From contig OX387205.1 of assembly GCA_947561715.1 (NCBI GenBank), positions 1,493,001 through 1,557,000 of the forward strand: a DNA stretch of 64,000 nt, read 5' to 3'. The DNA comes from Ascidia mentula (taxonomy: Eukaryota; Chordata; Ascidiacea; Phlebobranchia; Ascidiidae). The stretch's first letter is position 1; the number at the start of each line of letters is the position of its first letter. This document shows, piece by piece, positions 26,201-38,800 of the stretch. The notes under the pieces are model-generated. The model made no database searches. It was given only the letters and a program-made list of their open reading frames with translations, and was not told the origin of the DNA. Made by a program: the position numbers and the translations under genes.

Positions 26201-29200
26201 CCCTCAAAGATCTACAAATATAACAAAATAATTACTTTAAAAATTTACTTTTTATAGTTTTTTTTAAAGACAACTGTTTTTTGCCCTTGAAAAAAATAAA
26301 AAAATTTTTGATTAAAAGTATAATCAAATAAAAGCATTGTTGAGAATATTTTTTATTTTTTCTGCTATAAAAAATGCATAAAGGTCATAGATTTACCTCA
26401 AGATAATCACAACATGGTTCTGACTGCAGTTCCCCGATGGTAAATTGCACAACATTTCCAGGGAGCGTTGATATTTTCCACTCACAAACAATCGATGAAG
26501 GATAGTTTTCAGGATAGTTTGGTGAATTTAAGTCATAAACTCGGCCATCTGGAATTACGAACTCAAACCCACATGCATGCTCTGTGTACAAAAGAAGCAT
26601 TAAAATTCACGCAAAATACAAAACACTCACAAATAAAATACACCATTTAACCCACTTACTCTATTGCAAAAATTCCTCAATATTTTATACCATTCACCAC
26701 AATTCAACAGCCTTGTTTAATTACCATACAGAGCTCTAAGCACAGACAACTTACCAACAGCATCAAAAGAGGCTTCAAATCCTTTTACAGTATTCAAAGT
26801 GTCAATATGAAAAAACAAGGTCAGGAAACTTTGGTCGGAGAACACAACTTGAGGAGACGGTTCATTTCCATTAAACTCTTTTATGATCGAGGACTGAGAA
26901 TGTGATTGACTCCGCGAGTTATAGACCTACAAGCATTTTCAAACTTTACTGGTAAAGTTGTTGGTGACTTAGGATGACAAACAAAAAAGTAGCAATGAAT
27001 AAAAGAACGTTTAAATTTATCTTCAACATTTAAACCTACCAACAATGAAGAAACATCTGTAATGTAGAACACCAGAAACATAAATAAAAAAAAATACTTA
27101 CAAGGGAAAGATATTAAAACAAATGGATGTTGCACACAACAAAACTATTAAAACAAAATAAGTTTTTTTTTTGATAAGCAAAATGAGCGAAAGTCTTTGC
27201 TTGGGCGTTTGGTCAGCAAAGTCGTCTGATTGTCACGCCAGCTGCACTGATGAGACCTTTTAGGTCGAAACAGTGGCCATCTGTCTGCAGCTTATACACA
27301 ATTAATTTTCTTTAATCAAGTAAAACTTACAATTATGGAATCACAACAAGGATCCAGAGTGAATGAAGTGAAGGTGATCCTGACGTGGTATGATGTTGGT
27401 GCTGTGATTGTCCACCAACAGTTGGAACTAACCGACAAGCCAATTTCTCGAGAAATGATCATTGGAGTGGACCGACCAATGTGTGCATTCAACTGTGACT
27501 CACTGCATGATGTTATGGGGCGAACTAAAAGAAATTATTATCACTTTTTAACTCAGCAAAACTTATTATGATAATAGACTCCAGAACATGGTAACATCTG
27601 GGTTTAACCCAATCACACACCAAGGTCAAAAAATTGCCACAATGACCTACTGGATGAATAAATGTCTACAATGTCTTAAGGGGTTTCTTCTTGAGCTTTA
27701 TTGCAAATAACTGTTGATAATGTCAATAAAATCAATAAAAATAACATTCAAAAAATGAACAAAAATCCAACAAACAAATTGACACATGTCAGAAACCTGG
27801 CTGTCATTTCTCAATATTATACCTGTTGTCGTTGCTATAGAAGGCCCCACAGTGGACGTCGTTGTTCTTTGAGTTGTTGTAACAATTCGACGAGCAGCTT
27901 CATATGCAAGAAAATATTCAGTAACCATAGTTACAAATTACCCCAAGTTAAATGAAGAATGTACTGATCTTCTGGCATAAACGTACTGTATTTTTACAAT
28001 GCAATATGCCTGGCAGCAACAGGAATTTTGAAGTAGTTGTTATTACCTTGTCGAAAATTGATTCGAAAACCAGTTCCTGGATTAGAAGAGTTGGTCAATA
28101 GAATTATTCTCGCTTCATCGTTAATTGTAAACCTCCGTGAAAATGCATTTCCACTGAGCAGTGCTAACCTTGTTCCACCATCTTGTATCTGTTGTAATCA
28201 AGAATTTTGTTGAGAAATTTTGCAAAAAACCTGCTCTTTTGCAAATTTTAAATTGTATACTTTATTTTCAAATAATGTTTCTATTTTCAAAACATAGAAG
28301 ATGGAAGCAAATGAGCCATAAGGATCAGTGAACTGCAAAAATTATCAACAGTAAATTAAATTAGGTCTTTATTAAGTTGAATATGATGGTTGTACAAATT
28401 ATAAGAAAAATTTTAAAAAGACAAAATTTACAAGAAGTGTTTCTGGTCAATTTTAAACTTGTTAATCAACCTAACATTGTTTTGGTTTGTGGATTTTTGT
28501 ATGTTTATACCTCTAAGAAGTCGCAACATCGTGGTGTTCTTAATCTTTCCAGTGTTACATCAATTGAAAGGAATTGAATGCTACGAGTTATTGTCCAAAC
28601 ACATCGGATGCCTTGGGGATATCTTCCAGGCCAGTTTGGTGAAGTAAGTGTTTGGATACGTTGAGTAGCCACCAAACTTTCACCACACACAGCTAAATGA
28701 TATTACACTATTAATGTGACTAGTTCCATACATGTGGCAGACACCAGCGGCACCAATTTATTAAGATAGGTATTAGGTTGTATGAAATTCGCTTGTGAAG
28801 GCAAAATCGAGTTTTCAAATATTTTTATTTAACTAAGTACAGCTTTTATGTAGAGTTTAAATGCAAGATTTTTTTACCGTAAATTGAAAGAGGGTCTGCT
28901 GTTGCACTTCCTGGCACTGAAAAAGCACATAAAAAGCTTGAGAAACTAGCAGAAGTAATGCAATGCTTACGCATAGCAAGGCGGGATCGCCCCACTGCGC
29001 AGGCCCTTTATATTTGGCGATCACAGCACTAATATTCTGATCATAAGGTTCACAGGCTTCGCAGCCAAGGCATTGCAGCCAAGCTGCGAAGCCTGTGAAT
29101 CTTGAGAAACTAGAATATGTTATAATAAAAACTTACAAACACTTGATTTACTTTCGGATTAACCTAGTTTGTGACAACATTGATATGTTGTAAAAAAACA

Positions 29201-32200
29201 ACAAATTACCACTTCTGTAAACCATCCTGAAGCCAGCTCTGTTCACAGAAACATCCGAGTCAAATGTGATTCTGAGAGGAGAGTTTGGAGAAGAAATAAA
29301 TCTTTCAACATTCAACAATCTTCCACTTAAACGCGAAAGTTTTTCATTTCCCTCAAACACCTGCATGAAATTACAACATGAAAGTTTTGTGGATGGAAAT
29401 TTTTTGAATAATTGAATTTCCGGTCATGGCTGTCAGTGATTTGGTATCAGATTTGTTTGAAATTCTTTTTTTTTTAAATCCGATATCTTGACAGCAAAAA
29501 AAACTCTGTTTTCACAAATATAACAGGTGTTGTCACTTATTAAAATATTCGTAATCTATGATCAAAAACGTTGTTGCCATGTAATTACATTATGTAAGTC
29601 AAGTCTTTTGGCAGTAAGAAGATTGCTAACAGGCATTGCCAGTATTAAATATTCAAATGTAAGTTACACAATGTTATGAGCAAAAATAGTTGCTCTCCGC
29701 TATTTAACAAGGATTGCTAATTGAGGAGATTAAATGTGTATAAGCTGCAGACAGATGGCCCCTGTTTGGACCTAAAAGGTCTCATCAGTGCAGGAGATTT
29801 GAAAAGATTAAATACTTGTCATTTTCGGCTGCATTGGTAATTTTAAAACCGAACAGGAATTTAAATCCAATACTGCATTGGAATATACCAAAAGCCTCCA
29901 TAGGGATATATACCTCTATAATATCGCAGCATGTTTGGGTGTCAATTAAGCCTATACTTAATTGAACTCTTTCTCCATTTTGGGGAATAATCAACCAATC
30001 ACATTCAAGATTGCTTCTGTATAGCCCAGGATAGCCAGGCGGATTGATAAGTTTGGCTTCCGCTGCGGCAAGCACATCTCTCTGACATTCACCATCTGCA
30101 AAAAAATAATAAAACTTTTCATTTAAACAATTCAGTATGATTGGTGGCAAGAACTGTAAGTGTCTGAACATAAAATGGCTTCAGTACCTGTCATACAACT
30201 TGGGAAGCTTAATCATTGTCAAAATGTGAAACCAGTACGCCCAAGTAAAATGTACAACTATCTCTCACACAATTGCAGGTGTAAAATATTGTGCAGTTAC
30301 AAGATTGTTTGCCTTGTTGTATGTTGATTAAAAAAATACATAATATTATGTTTTCCTCACCCTGTCTCCTTGGTGGAGTGGTTGTTGCAATGGTTGTGGT
30401 CAACGCAGCCTCATCTTGTTGGGGTAAAGTTGAAGCACTTGCTTCCTCTACAAACAATGTGTGTTACAAATAAACCCATTTAATATCAAAAAAGGCACAT
30501 TTGAAGTCAATATTTTAAAACTTTCAGACTGGAGTCAGCTGGTAACAATAAAAAATATGGTTACAGCAAGAAGGTACGTTTGATATTTATTTTTCGGGTG
30601 ACAATATTTACAATAGTACGGATCCAGCGGGGGCCATTGCCCATCATAGAACATGCCATACAATATAAAAAGGCGGCAGTAGCAGACACAGGGGTTGTCT
30701 GAAAATCGAATTTTGTTCATCACTCGCGTGCTGTTGTTTGGCACATCGATTTTATTGTGTCACAATGAGTTCAGAGTTCAGATTGGACAGTTATTCTGTG
30801 TAACAACTCGCATGGCGTTTACAATTTTATGGGTTTAAAGGTCACCTTGAGCAGTGTAAGTAATGGAGAAACCGGCAAAGTTTAGAGATGAATCCGATTT
30901 AAAATTGAGAGCAACGAAGCTGTTGTCAGAGGAGAATTGAGTCGGACGAACAGTTCCCGCTAACGTTCGAATCAGAAGATTTGCATTGTTGGTTGTGGTT
31001 GATGAATCGTAAACCTATAGGAAAAATAAGCAGCCTGTTGTAAATCACAAGAAAGCGTTCATTGTTTGAAATTCCGATACGCAAAAGATACAAGTTTACG
31101 TATTTTTTTAGTTATTTTTTTGCAGGAGTTTTTAATGACGAAACGCCAAATTTTTTTTTGGATAACTCCTTTGTTTCAGACTGTTTTAATAATATTACCA
31201 TGAAACCTAACCAGCAATGTGTTTGCGGATTTCACTTTTTTACAACGCAAAAAAGTTTTTTTTAGAACGCAAAACAAATATAAGAAGAACAAAATAATAA
31301 TTATCACCTTAAGCTTGTCGCAACAAAATTCCGTTTTGAAGCTCACAATATTGATGAGAAGTTTATGATGACTTGGAGCTTTTATAATCCACCAGCAGTT
31401 AACGCTTGGTTCGTACGGCGAGGGAAAATTCGGAGATGATATTGTTTGGGTCACTGTCGGTAACGCAGTAAGATCCAGGGAACCACATTCTGAAAGAAAT
31501 TACTGTTTAACGCTCACTTTCCCACAAGAAATTGATGACGCAAATTATTTTGGGGAGTAGGGGGCATTTAATGGCAAAACTGTCAGAAAATTAAAAAAAA
31601 AAAACAAGCAAATGCCCTCCCCCGAACGATTGAACTAATTGTAGCATCGCTGTTTTTTCGCAAAATTGTCATTTTTGTTCCTCTATTTCAGAGATATTGC
31701 TGTTGCATAGCCTAAAGCCCCTTTAGCGTAAGTGAATTTGTTGATAATGGGGTGTGGAATTGTTCAGTAAACAAAAGAATTTCGGTAAAAGCTTAATTCC
31801 GTTGTGCCCAGTCGGCAAAAAATGCAAGTAAAAAATAGGTCGCAAAAAAAATAGGCCGAGTCATAATTTTGTTTCGAAAAAAAAATAAAGGTAAAAAAAC
31901 AACCACAATCTGTGCGGCGAAAAGGTCACAGACAACACTTGGAGCCAAAACACACTTGCAAACTTGAGTTTGACATTTTGCGCTACTTTATCAAGTTTAA
32001 TCAACACTGGGCCTTTGCGTGCAGCTGCGTGACTTTAAACATAACATTTTTAAATCGTTGCCACAACAGGGGCTTCTTTCATGAGCCTGATGATAAATGT
32101 TAACTTATCGAAGGTCGGATAAAAACACGAATTTATTTTACCTGAATCTTGGGCCGACACAAAAGTGAGGAGAAAGAACGAGTTGACGAGAAGGATTTGA

Positions 32201-32229
32201 AATAGTTTAGTCGGTTGGCGCAGATGCAT
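12709..32229 (-). CDS. Secreted modular protein: signal peptide, 13 CUB, one LU, VWA
   Basis: Forty-two exons, in frame throughout, 1988 residues: 32229-32142, 31489-31308, 31014-30846, 30447-30361, 30095-29914, 29360-29210, 28910-28878, 28692-28511, 28188-28047, 27897-27823, 27524-27331, 26926-26755, 26581-26397, 26211-26064, 25999-25964, 25287-25103, 24874-24727, 24338-24288, 24054-23873, 23351-23207, 23147-23085, 22695-22520, 22144-21994, 21852-21820, 21613-21426, 21034-20872, 20502-20312, 19802-19640, 19186-18984, 18700-18541, 18360-18170, 17750-17588, 17101-16899, 16448-16286, 15880-15707, 14920-14747, 14691-14635, 14205-14037, 13976-13898, 13608-13463, 12989-12884, 12822-12709. The start ATG opens a clear signal peptide ending LTFVSAQ. 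Thirteen two-exon CUB domains (typical SPNYP...C-x-W...CCD...SDxS...GF) fill residues 30-1649. No transmembrane helix was seen, so it should be secreted. Some junctions may be off by one alternative site. Confidence 0.85.
14747..15880 (-). other. LU (Ly6/uPAR-type) domain of the CUB/VWA gene
   Basis: Two exons (15880-15707, 14920-14747) encode residues about 1650-1765. The first half has RCYSVMKAF, CPPKHQC; the second has TCVPSIAC, then CVVDCCNEDLCND, the C-terminal CC-x4-CN signature of Ly6/uPAR three-finger domains. Ten cysteines, as expected for the fold. It is the only LU unit in this gene and the same two-exon split is used in the two plus-strand genes, which ties the three genes together. 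A 218-bp MITE lies in its intron. Confidence 0.8.
15224..15441. mobile_element. 218-bp MITE with 14-bp terminal inverted repeats and 8-bp TSD
   Basis: Ends are CATAGGCGCCTAGT and its exact complement. The flanks are identical: GGTGTAGT at 15216-15223 and at 15442-15449, an 8-bp target-site duplication. The inside has G/C homopolymer-like runs and no open frame, so it is non-autonomous. Eight-base duplications suit hAT- or P-type transposases. It lies in the LU intron of the CUB/VWA gene. Confidence 0.88.
16515..16797. mobile_element. Foldback element with hammerhead-like arms and inner palindrome
   Basis: A minus-strand copy (16515-16566, core CTGATGA kept, stem II broken) and a plus-strand copy (16745-16797, GAAA changed to AAAA) flank a palindrome whose arms ACTTTGTGGTACCTTTCGG (about 16578-16596) and its exact complement (about 16703-16721) are 19 bases long. 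The right inner arm also occurs at 3252-3269, about 40 bases before the intact ribozyme there. Located in an intron of the CUB/VWA gene. Confidence 0.6.
19862..20045 (-). mobile_element. tRNA-derived SINE-like repeat
   Basis: On the minus strand, TAGTTCAGTCGGCAGAGC (20042-20025) resembles a pol III A box and GGTCATGAGTTCAAACCTC (20001-19983) a B box, spaced as in tRNA genes. A longer non-tRNA tail follows toward 19862. It ends near an 18-mer also found at 29069. Arms do not close as a good tRNA. Sense strand of the CUB/VWA intron. Confidence 0.6.
21227..21359. mobile_element. hAT-like non-autonomous element remnant
   Basis: Begins CAGGGATTCTCAA and ends so that the complement reads CAGGGCTGGTCAAGC, with GGTGACCCC and GGGTCGCAACC near the right end. 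This is the layout of hAT-type short elements (CAGGG...CAA ends). Target duplication not resolved. Confidence 0.45.
22385..22425 (-). repeat. tRNA 3'-half-like fragment
   Basis: Contains GTGGGTTCGAATCCCAG on the minus strand, a textbook B box with T arm, without a matching A box. Probably a SINE fragment in an intron. Confidence 0.5.
23172..23205 (-). repeat. tRNA-like B-box fragment abutting a splice donor
   Basis: Minus strand reads GTAAGTTGTGGGTTCGAAT starting at the donor of exon 23351-23207. The B box begins within a few bases of the donor, so the fragment forms the first part of the intron. Confidence 0.5.
24447..24611. repeat. Foldback sequence with 42-base arms
   Basis: Arms 24447-24488 and 24570-24611 are inverted copies that match at 41 of 42 positions, separated by 81 bases. 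In an intron of the CUB/VWA gene, where the transcript would form a long hairpin. Confidence 0.9.
27240..27292 (+). ncRNA. Type I hammerhead ribozyme motif, core and stems perfect
   Basis: Stem I AGCTGCA (27240-27246) pairs fully with TGCAGCT (27286-27292). Core CTGATGA 27247-27253; stem II GACCT/AGGTC with loop TTT 27254-27266; GAAA 27267-27270; stem III CAG/CTG with loop TGGCCAT 27271-27283; GTC at 27283-27285 with cleavage expected after 27285. It lies in an intron of the CUB/VWA gene on the opposite strand, just beyond the donor of exon 27331-27524. Best copy in the window. Confidence 0.82.
29049..29099. repeat. Perfect 16-bp hairpin with shared 18-mer loop
   Basis: TTCACAGGCTTCGCAG (29049-29064) and its exact complement (29084-29099) flank a 19-base loop. 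GGCATTGCAGCCAAGCTG (29069-29086) is also found at 19902-19919, so the two sites share an element. In an intron of the CUB/VWA gene. Confidence 0.8.
29742..29794 (-). ncRNA. Hammerhead-family copy with one core change
   Basis: On the minus strand CTGATGA, stem II GACCTTTTAGGTC, stem III CAG/CTG and GTC are all present, but GAAA is CAAA. The outer TGCAGCTTATACAC matches the copies at 6245 and 27240. Sense orientation within an intron of the CUB/VWA gene. Confidence 0.65.
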
Positions 32230-32268
32230 AGCGCAAAACACAGTGCAACAATACCTATTTGTTAAGAT

Positions 32269-32277
32269 CTATTTATA
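32269..32277 (-). promoter_or_regulatory. Probable TATA box of the CUB/LU/VWA gene
   Basis: Reads TATAAATAG on the minus strand, 40 bases upstream of the ATG at 32229. Usual spacing would put the transcription start about ten to fifteen bases before the ATG, giving a very short 5' leader. No initiator was tested. Confidence 0.5.
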
Positions 32278-32279
32278 TG

Positions 32280-35200
32280 CAAAAAGATTTAGTTTCGATT
32301 GGAATTAGTGACACAAATCATTTTAGTAATTGTTGGTGCACTTTTTTGGACAAACCGACTGTTTGAAAACTTTATTTGCACGAGCTTTCGCGAGCTTAAA
32401 CTCGTTCCATCGGGTGCTGCAAATGAAATTACTAAAGTTACAATTACTAAAGCCAGTCTTTCATAACAGTGCACAAGCAATTACTAAAGTTATAGACCTG
32501 AGACTGACACGGCGCATTAAAGAAATTGGATTATAACACAAATAATGTGCAGGTCTTCCACTGATAATTTAAAGTAAACGACAACATTTCATCATATTCT
32601 TATACCACAGCATTACTGATACTGACACAAACATAAGGTACAATGTGAAATTCGAAGAATGTTAACTAATATTGTAAGTTTGGAGGAAAGACACAATTCC
32701 CGATAAACTCTGTGCCAGACAAGCCAATCAAACAAAACGTAACAATTCTGACAAAACAAACATCCCGTAATACAAACGTTTGCATAAACCTTTTTCTTTT
32801 GGAAACATACAGACACAGATCCAAAAGCAATCGAATTATCATTCACTATGTCTACAGTGCAAGGATCCACGACATCGCCCGACCTCCACAAAAGCTGCTT
32901 TGCAAAATATCCTTCTCCCTAAAACCCTTAAAAAATGTATCTGTCGGAGTACATCATGCCTCAAATCTTATCTCCGCTCGCTAATGAATCATGCCCCATC
33001 TCACAAGATCTCTGTATTGTTCCGCGTTACATAATCAAGGATACGGAACAGAAAAATCGCCGTCCCTTGCACTCCATGACAGTTGTAGGAGCTCGTTCTA
33101 TTCTTAGAGCGCACATAGTGTTACGGCCTGGAAGACCAAACATAGTTTTGTTTCTGTAAAGCAGCGCTGCCCTTGGGCCCACTGGCACGAGCCTAATCTC
33201 GAGAAATTGCGGCCCTTGGTGGACAAAGAAGACCGATCGTACAGATAAGACAAATATTTCGCGCACGACGATTGATCCACTCAGAAGTTGTTTATGCAGG
33301 AAAGCCACAAAAACGCATATACTGCAGACGCATATATTGCAACTAAACGATATTTCTCAGAGTAGGAATTCGTAAATTACAGCCCAATGTATATTTTGCC
33401 AGTCTCAAAATACTCAGCAAAATCGCTAGAAATTCCAAGTAGCTGATACGACTAGTCACAAAACACACACTAACGTAGCAGTCATTCAAGTTACTGAGCT
33501 GTTGATTTAGTTTTATAAATTTTTTGATTTAATTTAAGATCAAGTTGCCACAGAGCACTGTACTCTATCCGCTTCCACTGTTGCACTTAAACATTAACCG
33601 TCACAACGTTCCAAGCTATACGCAGTAAGTTACCACGCCAAATGTATATTGCAATGAAGAAATAACATGGAATTGTTTTAATCGGATTATGAGCGGTCGC
33701 AAACGTGATATGCTGCCGGGAGTATCCGCCGTGTCTGTCGTGTTGCAAAACGATGGAAACGCAGATAAGAGATTGCATTGATATTGTGGCCGTTCGTTGC
33801 GCGCACACCCTTAGGCAAGGATGAGTCAAGCCCAAGTGCGCTGCTTTTATTGCCTGCCTGTCTTGGAAAAACCGCAAGTAACTTTCCTAGGCAGTCGAGC
33901 GTGCAGTGGATCACACTAAACCGGTTGAACGAGTCGGGAAAATTGATGGAATTGAAGTCTTCGCTAAACGGTATTGATTATCGGGTTGAAAGGTCAATTG
34001 GTCGCCGATGTAACCACAAACAATTGTCAAACGACCGCTAACTTGACCTCAATGACGGCCAAGAAATAATGTTCCACCAAAAAAATCTGAATCAAACTAC
34101 GTCACGTGACAACAACAAAATAGCGCTAAAAACAGCGCCACGTAGCGCCAAATTTGTGACAAGCGACGCGCTTCTTAAACGTTCGATATACTCTTACATC
34201 ATACCATTATTGATATTGGCTGAAGCTTCTATGCCACAACGTAGAAAAGCATGTCCGCCCTTAACAAGTGCTGAAACTAAGCCGGTATTCCGGTAAGAAT
34301 TCAACGCCCATGGTTTTCCCTAAATGCTTATGAGAAACTAAAATTATTCACTTATTTAAGAAAAATTGTCTAGTATACGAAAATGCAATGTTTCCATGTT
34401 CCTGTAAAATCAATAGCCCGGTAAGATTTTTTTTACGTTTAACCCTACATAACTTCAGTATTTTGGATTACATTTTTGATAAATCCACTGCAAATTGCAG
34501 ATACGTTTTCTGCATTCTAAGTCGGTTATCCGGAACGGGGTTTTCCGGTTTGGATTACGAGGTTTTACAACAATTTTTGGATCGAACTTCACAGCAGCGA
34601 AGTAACGTGAAGGCCGTATAAGGCAGGTCTTTAATGCGGGTATATTTTGATCTTATCACATGGAAGCAGAGATCTAAGTTACACCGAGGGCGACAGTTAT
34701 GTGGTATTTGAAAGAACATCGTTCATTTCGTAGACGTCGTTTATAAAAGGAAACACTTGTGTTTTGTGGTTTAACCGAAATATTTTTAATATATTATTTC
34801 ATAATGTTGTTTTTGTTAAACACAAAGCCAGTATACACGTTTAGTTACAGAACAAACCATTATCTTGTACATTTATAAATGGTTTTTATACAATTTTCAA
34901 ACGCCTCGGTCATTCTGATAATGTTAAGTTGGCATGTTCAAATGACAAAAGATATGTTAAGGCCATGTTTAAGTGATAAAAGATATTGCTTTCCGACACG
35001 TCTTAATTTAAGGCCATAGAAAGGCTTTTATGGCGTTGTCGTAATTTTTTAAAAGTACTCAAAGGTCAATTGAGTGCAGCGTGTCTGGGGTTTGACAAAG
35101 ACACATAAGTTAATAACGGTTAGGGCTGTAAGTGGCTAGATCCCTTTTTAAAAGCGCATAGCAGGCCTTTACTTTTAGTGTTACGCGTATAAGTAGGCGA

Positions 35201-35831
35201 CGGAGAAGATATTGCTGGCATTGGCTGGTTTGCTATTTTGCCCTCGCTTGCACATCTGTTGAAAATCGTAAACAAAATACCGCTTGAAGGGCTTGCACTA
35301 ATGCGTAACTTGCCTATGGTAAACCTTCCCTTGCGAGTAGTTGAAAGCGAGCAAACGTGCAGCGCTAGAGGCAACGACGTGCAACCAGGACAAAGTTTGT
35401 GACAAACCCGAAGTTTCGAGCAGGATTATGTATTTTTTGATAATAGTAGAACTACGTTCGATGTTACTGTTGCTGCCAGGCATAATGCATTTTAATTAAT
35501 CTGTTCTTGTGGCACAAATATACGTACACTTTGATTCACCGAAATTCGCCTGCTATTCAGCTAGGCTACCCAAGTTTGTTTATGTGCTGCAACATTAGCT
35601 CGAGGAAGCCCATAATTAAACAGAAGGAAAACGACGGTGAATAAATTATACGTTTAATTGTGCCAGAAGAACAAATTTAAAAACTACCTTCTGTTCAGCG
35701 GTTAGCAATTTTCTCGCTAAGCAAAAATCATTTTGCAGCAATCATGCACGTGACCTTATATCACAATAAACATTAAAACGTAGGCTTAAAAAGCAGGAAA
35801 CTGTAGCGTTCGTTTTTGGGGTAACTGGAAT
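32280..35831. other. Intergenic region between divergent LU/CUB genes
   Basis: About 3.6 kb separates the starts of the minus-strand CUB/LU/VWA gene and the plus-strand LU3-CUB gene. The short open frames here do not resemble any protein I know and lack exon-like splice contexts. A copy of the hairpin repeat is at 32378-32414, beside three TTACTAAAGTTA-like repeats (about 32428-32490). The rest may hold shared regulatory DNA. Confidence 0.5.
32378..32414. repeat. Dispersed hairpin repeat, copy 2
   Basis: GCACGAGCTTTCGCGAGC, spacer, CTCGTTCCATCGGG. Same layout as 8789-8824, with a few substitutions and a shorter spacer. Confidence 0.5.
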
Positions 35832-38800
35832 ATGTTTCAACAGCAACGACTGTGGTGCATTCTGACGTCAGCTATTTTCTTCACAGTTACGTCACAAGGT
35901 ATTTATCTGTGAAGTTCAATGGTTGCTTTGGTGAATCTTTTTTTGATTTTCAGGCAAATGGCTTAACATTTTGCATGTTTCTTAATTCGATTGTACACAG
36001 TTTCTTGTTTATTCAAAACTCAGACTTTGTGTAATTTAGAAAAAACTTAACAGCAGCCGTGGTTGTAGAGTTCATTTTTTATTCGTAATCAAGTTGTTAC
36101 TTTCCAGCCCTGCGGTGCTACGACAGATTGGCGATAGAAGCGGGCGGATTCGTTGTAGCGAATTCAAGCGAAGAAAGGACTTGTCCGCATAACAATAAGT
36201 GCTTCCTCATCATAACCGACATTCTCACACCGCTGGCCAAAACGTGGGGTAATTCGAACCGTGAATTGTTATTAGGAAGGTCTGTAATGTTACCAGGCAT
36301 TCCGCACAGGTGTCAAAGGGTCGTTAGCCGCGGGAAACTGCATCGCTTCGGTTGCATGCGAAGAGTTGAAATGTGAAACCCTCGTTACCACGGGCGTAAT
36401 TTTCACTTTACAACAAGAAGTCAGTTTCGAAAATTGCAAGGTGACATGCTGCGATTCCGACTATTGCAACGGCGCTGAAATTTATGCCAGTGACGTCACA
36501 ACGACGCCTGATCCACTTGGAGTGACGTCATCATCGCCTGCAGCCAACATAGACAAACCGAATGTGGCAACAGGTAATGACGACAAATGGATTTTGAACA
36601 ATAAACTGTGGAGGGACGTAAATACTGTGCGCAACACCAGCAATATTATAGATATGTTTTATTGAACTGGTGTTGGTATCACTTAATTGCCTAAATGTAT
36701 TAAATAAATAAAACAAGGCTACGTTTTTGCAATATGTTCCACCTTTTTTTTGGATTTATGAGTAACTTGTTAATAGTATTATTCATTCATTGTCCAACTT
36801 AATGCTTAAAATAAGAGTAATACAAAGTTAGATTACAAATACTCAAGTTTATCATCACACCACTAAATATCAGAGTCGCGTCAACGCATTAGCGAAATAA
36901 CGTTTGTCTCATATTATTTTTTGAAATATCCAGGTTTAAAATGCTACAACACGGTGATGTTCGAATCTATGGGAACTCTCATTGAAAACACGAGAGAGGA
37001 ACAAGATTGTCCGGGTCCACAGAGTTGTTTCTATCTCACATCTGATACTGTGATGTCGGTGGAGGGACTCGGCAGTAAGTGTGAATGATTTGAGATTGTT
37101 GTTAAGGTTGGCGAATTTGAAGAACATATTTTCTTTGGATTCTACTAAAAAATCAAAACTGTCGATGCCACTGCCACCTGGTTTAAACTTATTACTGCAC
37201 ATAGAAACAATTGTTATCTTTGTGAGGCCCTCATTAAATGTGCCACAAACAGTGTGCACCGAAGCGTGCAGTATATCATTTTCCACGCTGTGTCCGCACT
37301 CGATAAAGACACATCGCATCGGGGTCACCAGTTAAAGCGGTTTCAGTTTTATTTCCATCGCTTCAAAAAGTATCTGTTAAAGCTAACCACGCTAAAATAT
37401 CGGAGAACACGCGCGAAAAAGGCACACTGCACGCTTCGGTGCACTCTGAGGCAAATTGAATGTCGTCACAGCTGTTTGTTAAACAAAAATTGGTATCATT
37501 GTTTTCACCATATTTTTTTAAAATTTCAATTTTGTAACTGATGTGTTGCAGACGTAAGCGGGAGCATTGTAATGGGAAACTGCTTTCCCACTGCATCGTG
37601 TTCACAACTTGACTGCGAATCCCTCCAGCAATCCGGAGCAATGTTCAACCTACCCGATGACGTCACCTTTTCTAACTGTCGGATCTCGTGTTGTTACGAG
37701 AATCTCTGCAACCATTTACCACGTGATGCAAATGTTGTGACTGAACTTCCAACTACAATTTCCCCGCCCATTCCAAGTGGCGGGACGACAGGTTAGCACT
37801 TAGGCAATTAAACTTGCATTGCAATGAGTTTTAAACGTATATTACCACACACATATCCACTTATCGTCTACTAAGTTTAGCAAACAGAAAAGTGTACGTC
37901 CCTTATGACATCAACGACATTTGCTCATTTTTCAATCGGTAACACCTTTAAAGACACATTCAAATTCACTCAACTCCAATAGCAAGACTACAAATTGTAC
38001 AGGAAATGATCACACGATACTGTCATGTTTCCGTTGCAGGTTTAAGATGTTACAACTCGATGTTGATCGAATCCATGGGATCGGTTAGACTCGATACGAG
38101 AGAGGAGGAAGTTTGTCCGGGTCTATACAGTTGCTTTTTTCTAACATCCGATACAGTTACCAAGGTTGAAGGTTTTGGAGGTATACTTTTTATTTTAAAC
38201 ATATTCCAGTACATTATTGAACCAATACGACCGTTTTTGTTCAAGATTGCGTTAGGAATAAAAGGCTCAAGCACTCCAAAATCTAATATTAAATTCAACT
38301 TGTAGCGCATTTGATTTATACAATAGAAGTCCGAGGCAAGACATCAATGGGCAACTGCTTTCCATCTGTCGCGTGCAATCAAATGGACTGTGACAGCCTT
38401 CAAGGGTTTTTGCAAGACAGCGAAAATCAGGTTACCTTTGAAAATTGCCAAGTGACTTGCTGCAACTCTGACCTTTGCAACAATGGAACCACTGATATCG
38501 TTGCCATGGATCCAATCGACGATACGTCAGCAAATAATGGTAACTTAACGCTATTGTAAGAGAGTTCTGTTGCAATCTCTAATACACGGTCCCCATTTCT
38601 GCACTTTGCTGGTTTTCTTGCATACTTTGTGAGCTTAGTTCAATTTCTATAACTTGTTCTGCGATACGGGTCAGTCTCTTTGTCCTCAGAATTAAGGTCC
38701 TTTCACAATTAATTTTTTTCATAATGCACTCAATTTATGTTCATTTCTGTACGAAAAACGACACAAAATAATCACCTGACCAACTCATTTTTTTACAACA

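Noticed and set aside
32712-33159. Overlapping short open frames in the intergenic gap
   Set aside because: No recognisable domain, no supporting splice sites and no similarity to neighbours.
34388-34621. Plus-strand frame of 77 codons
   Set aside because: No family resemblance and no flanking exon in a compatible phase; could be noise or old repeat.
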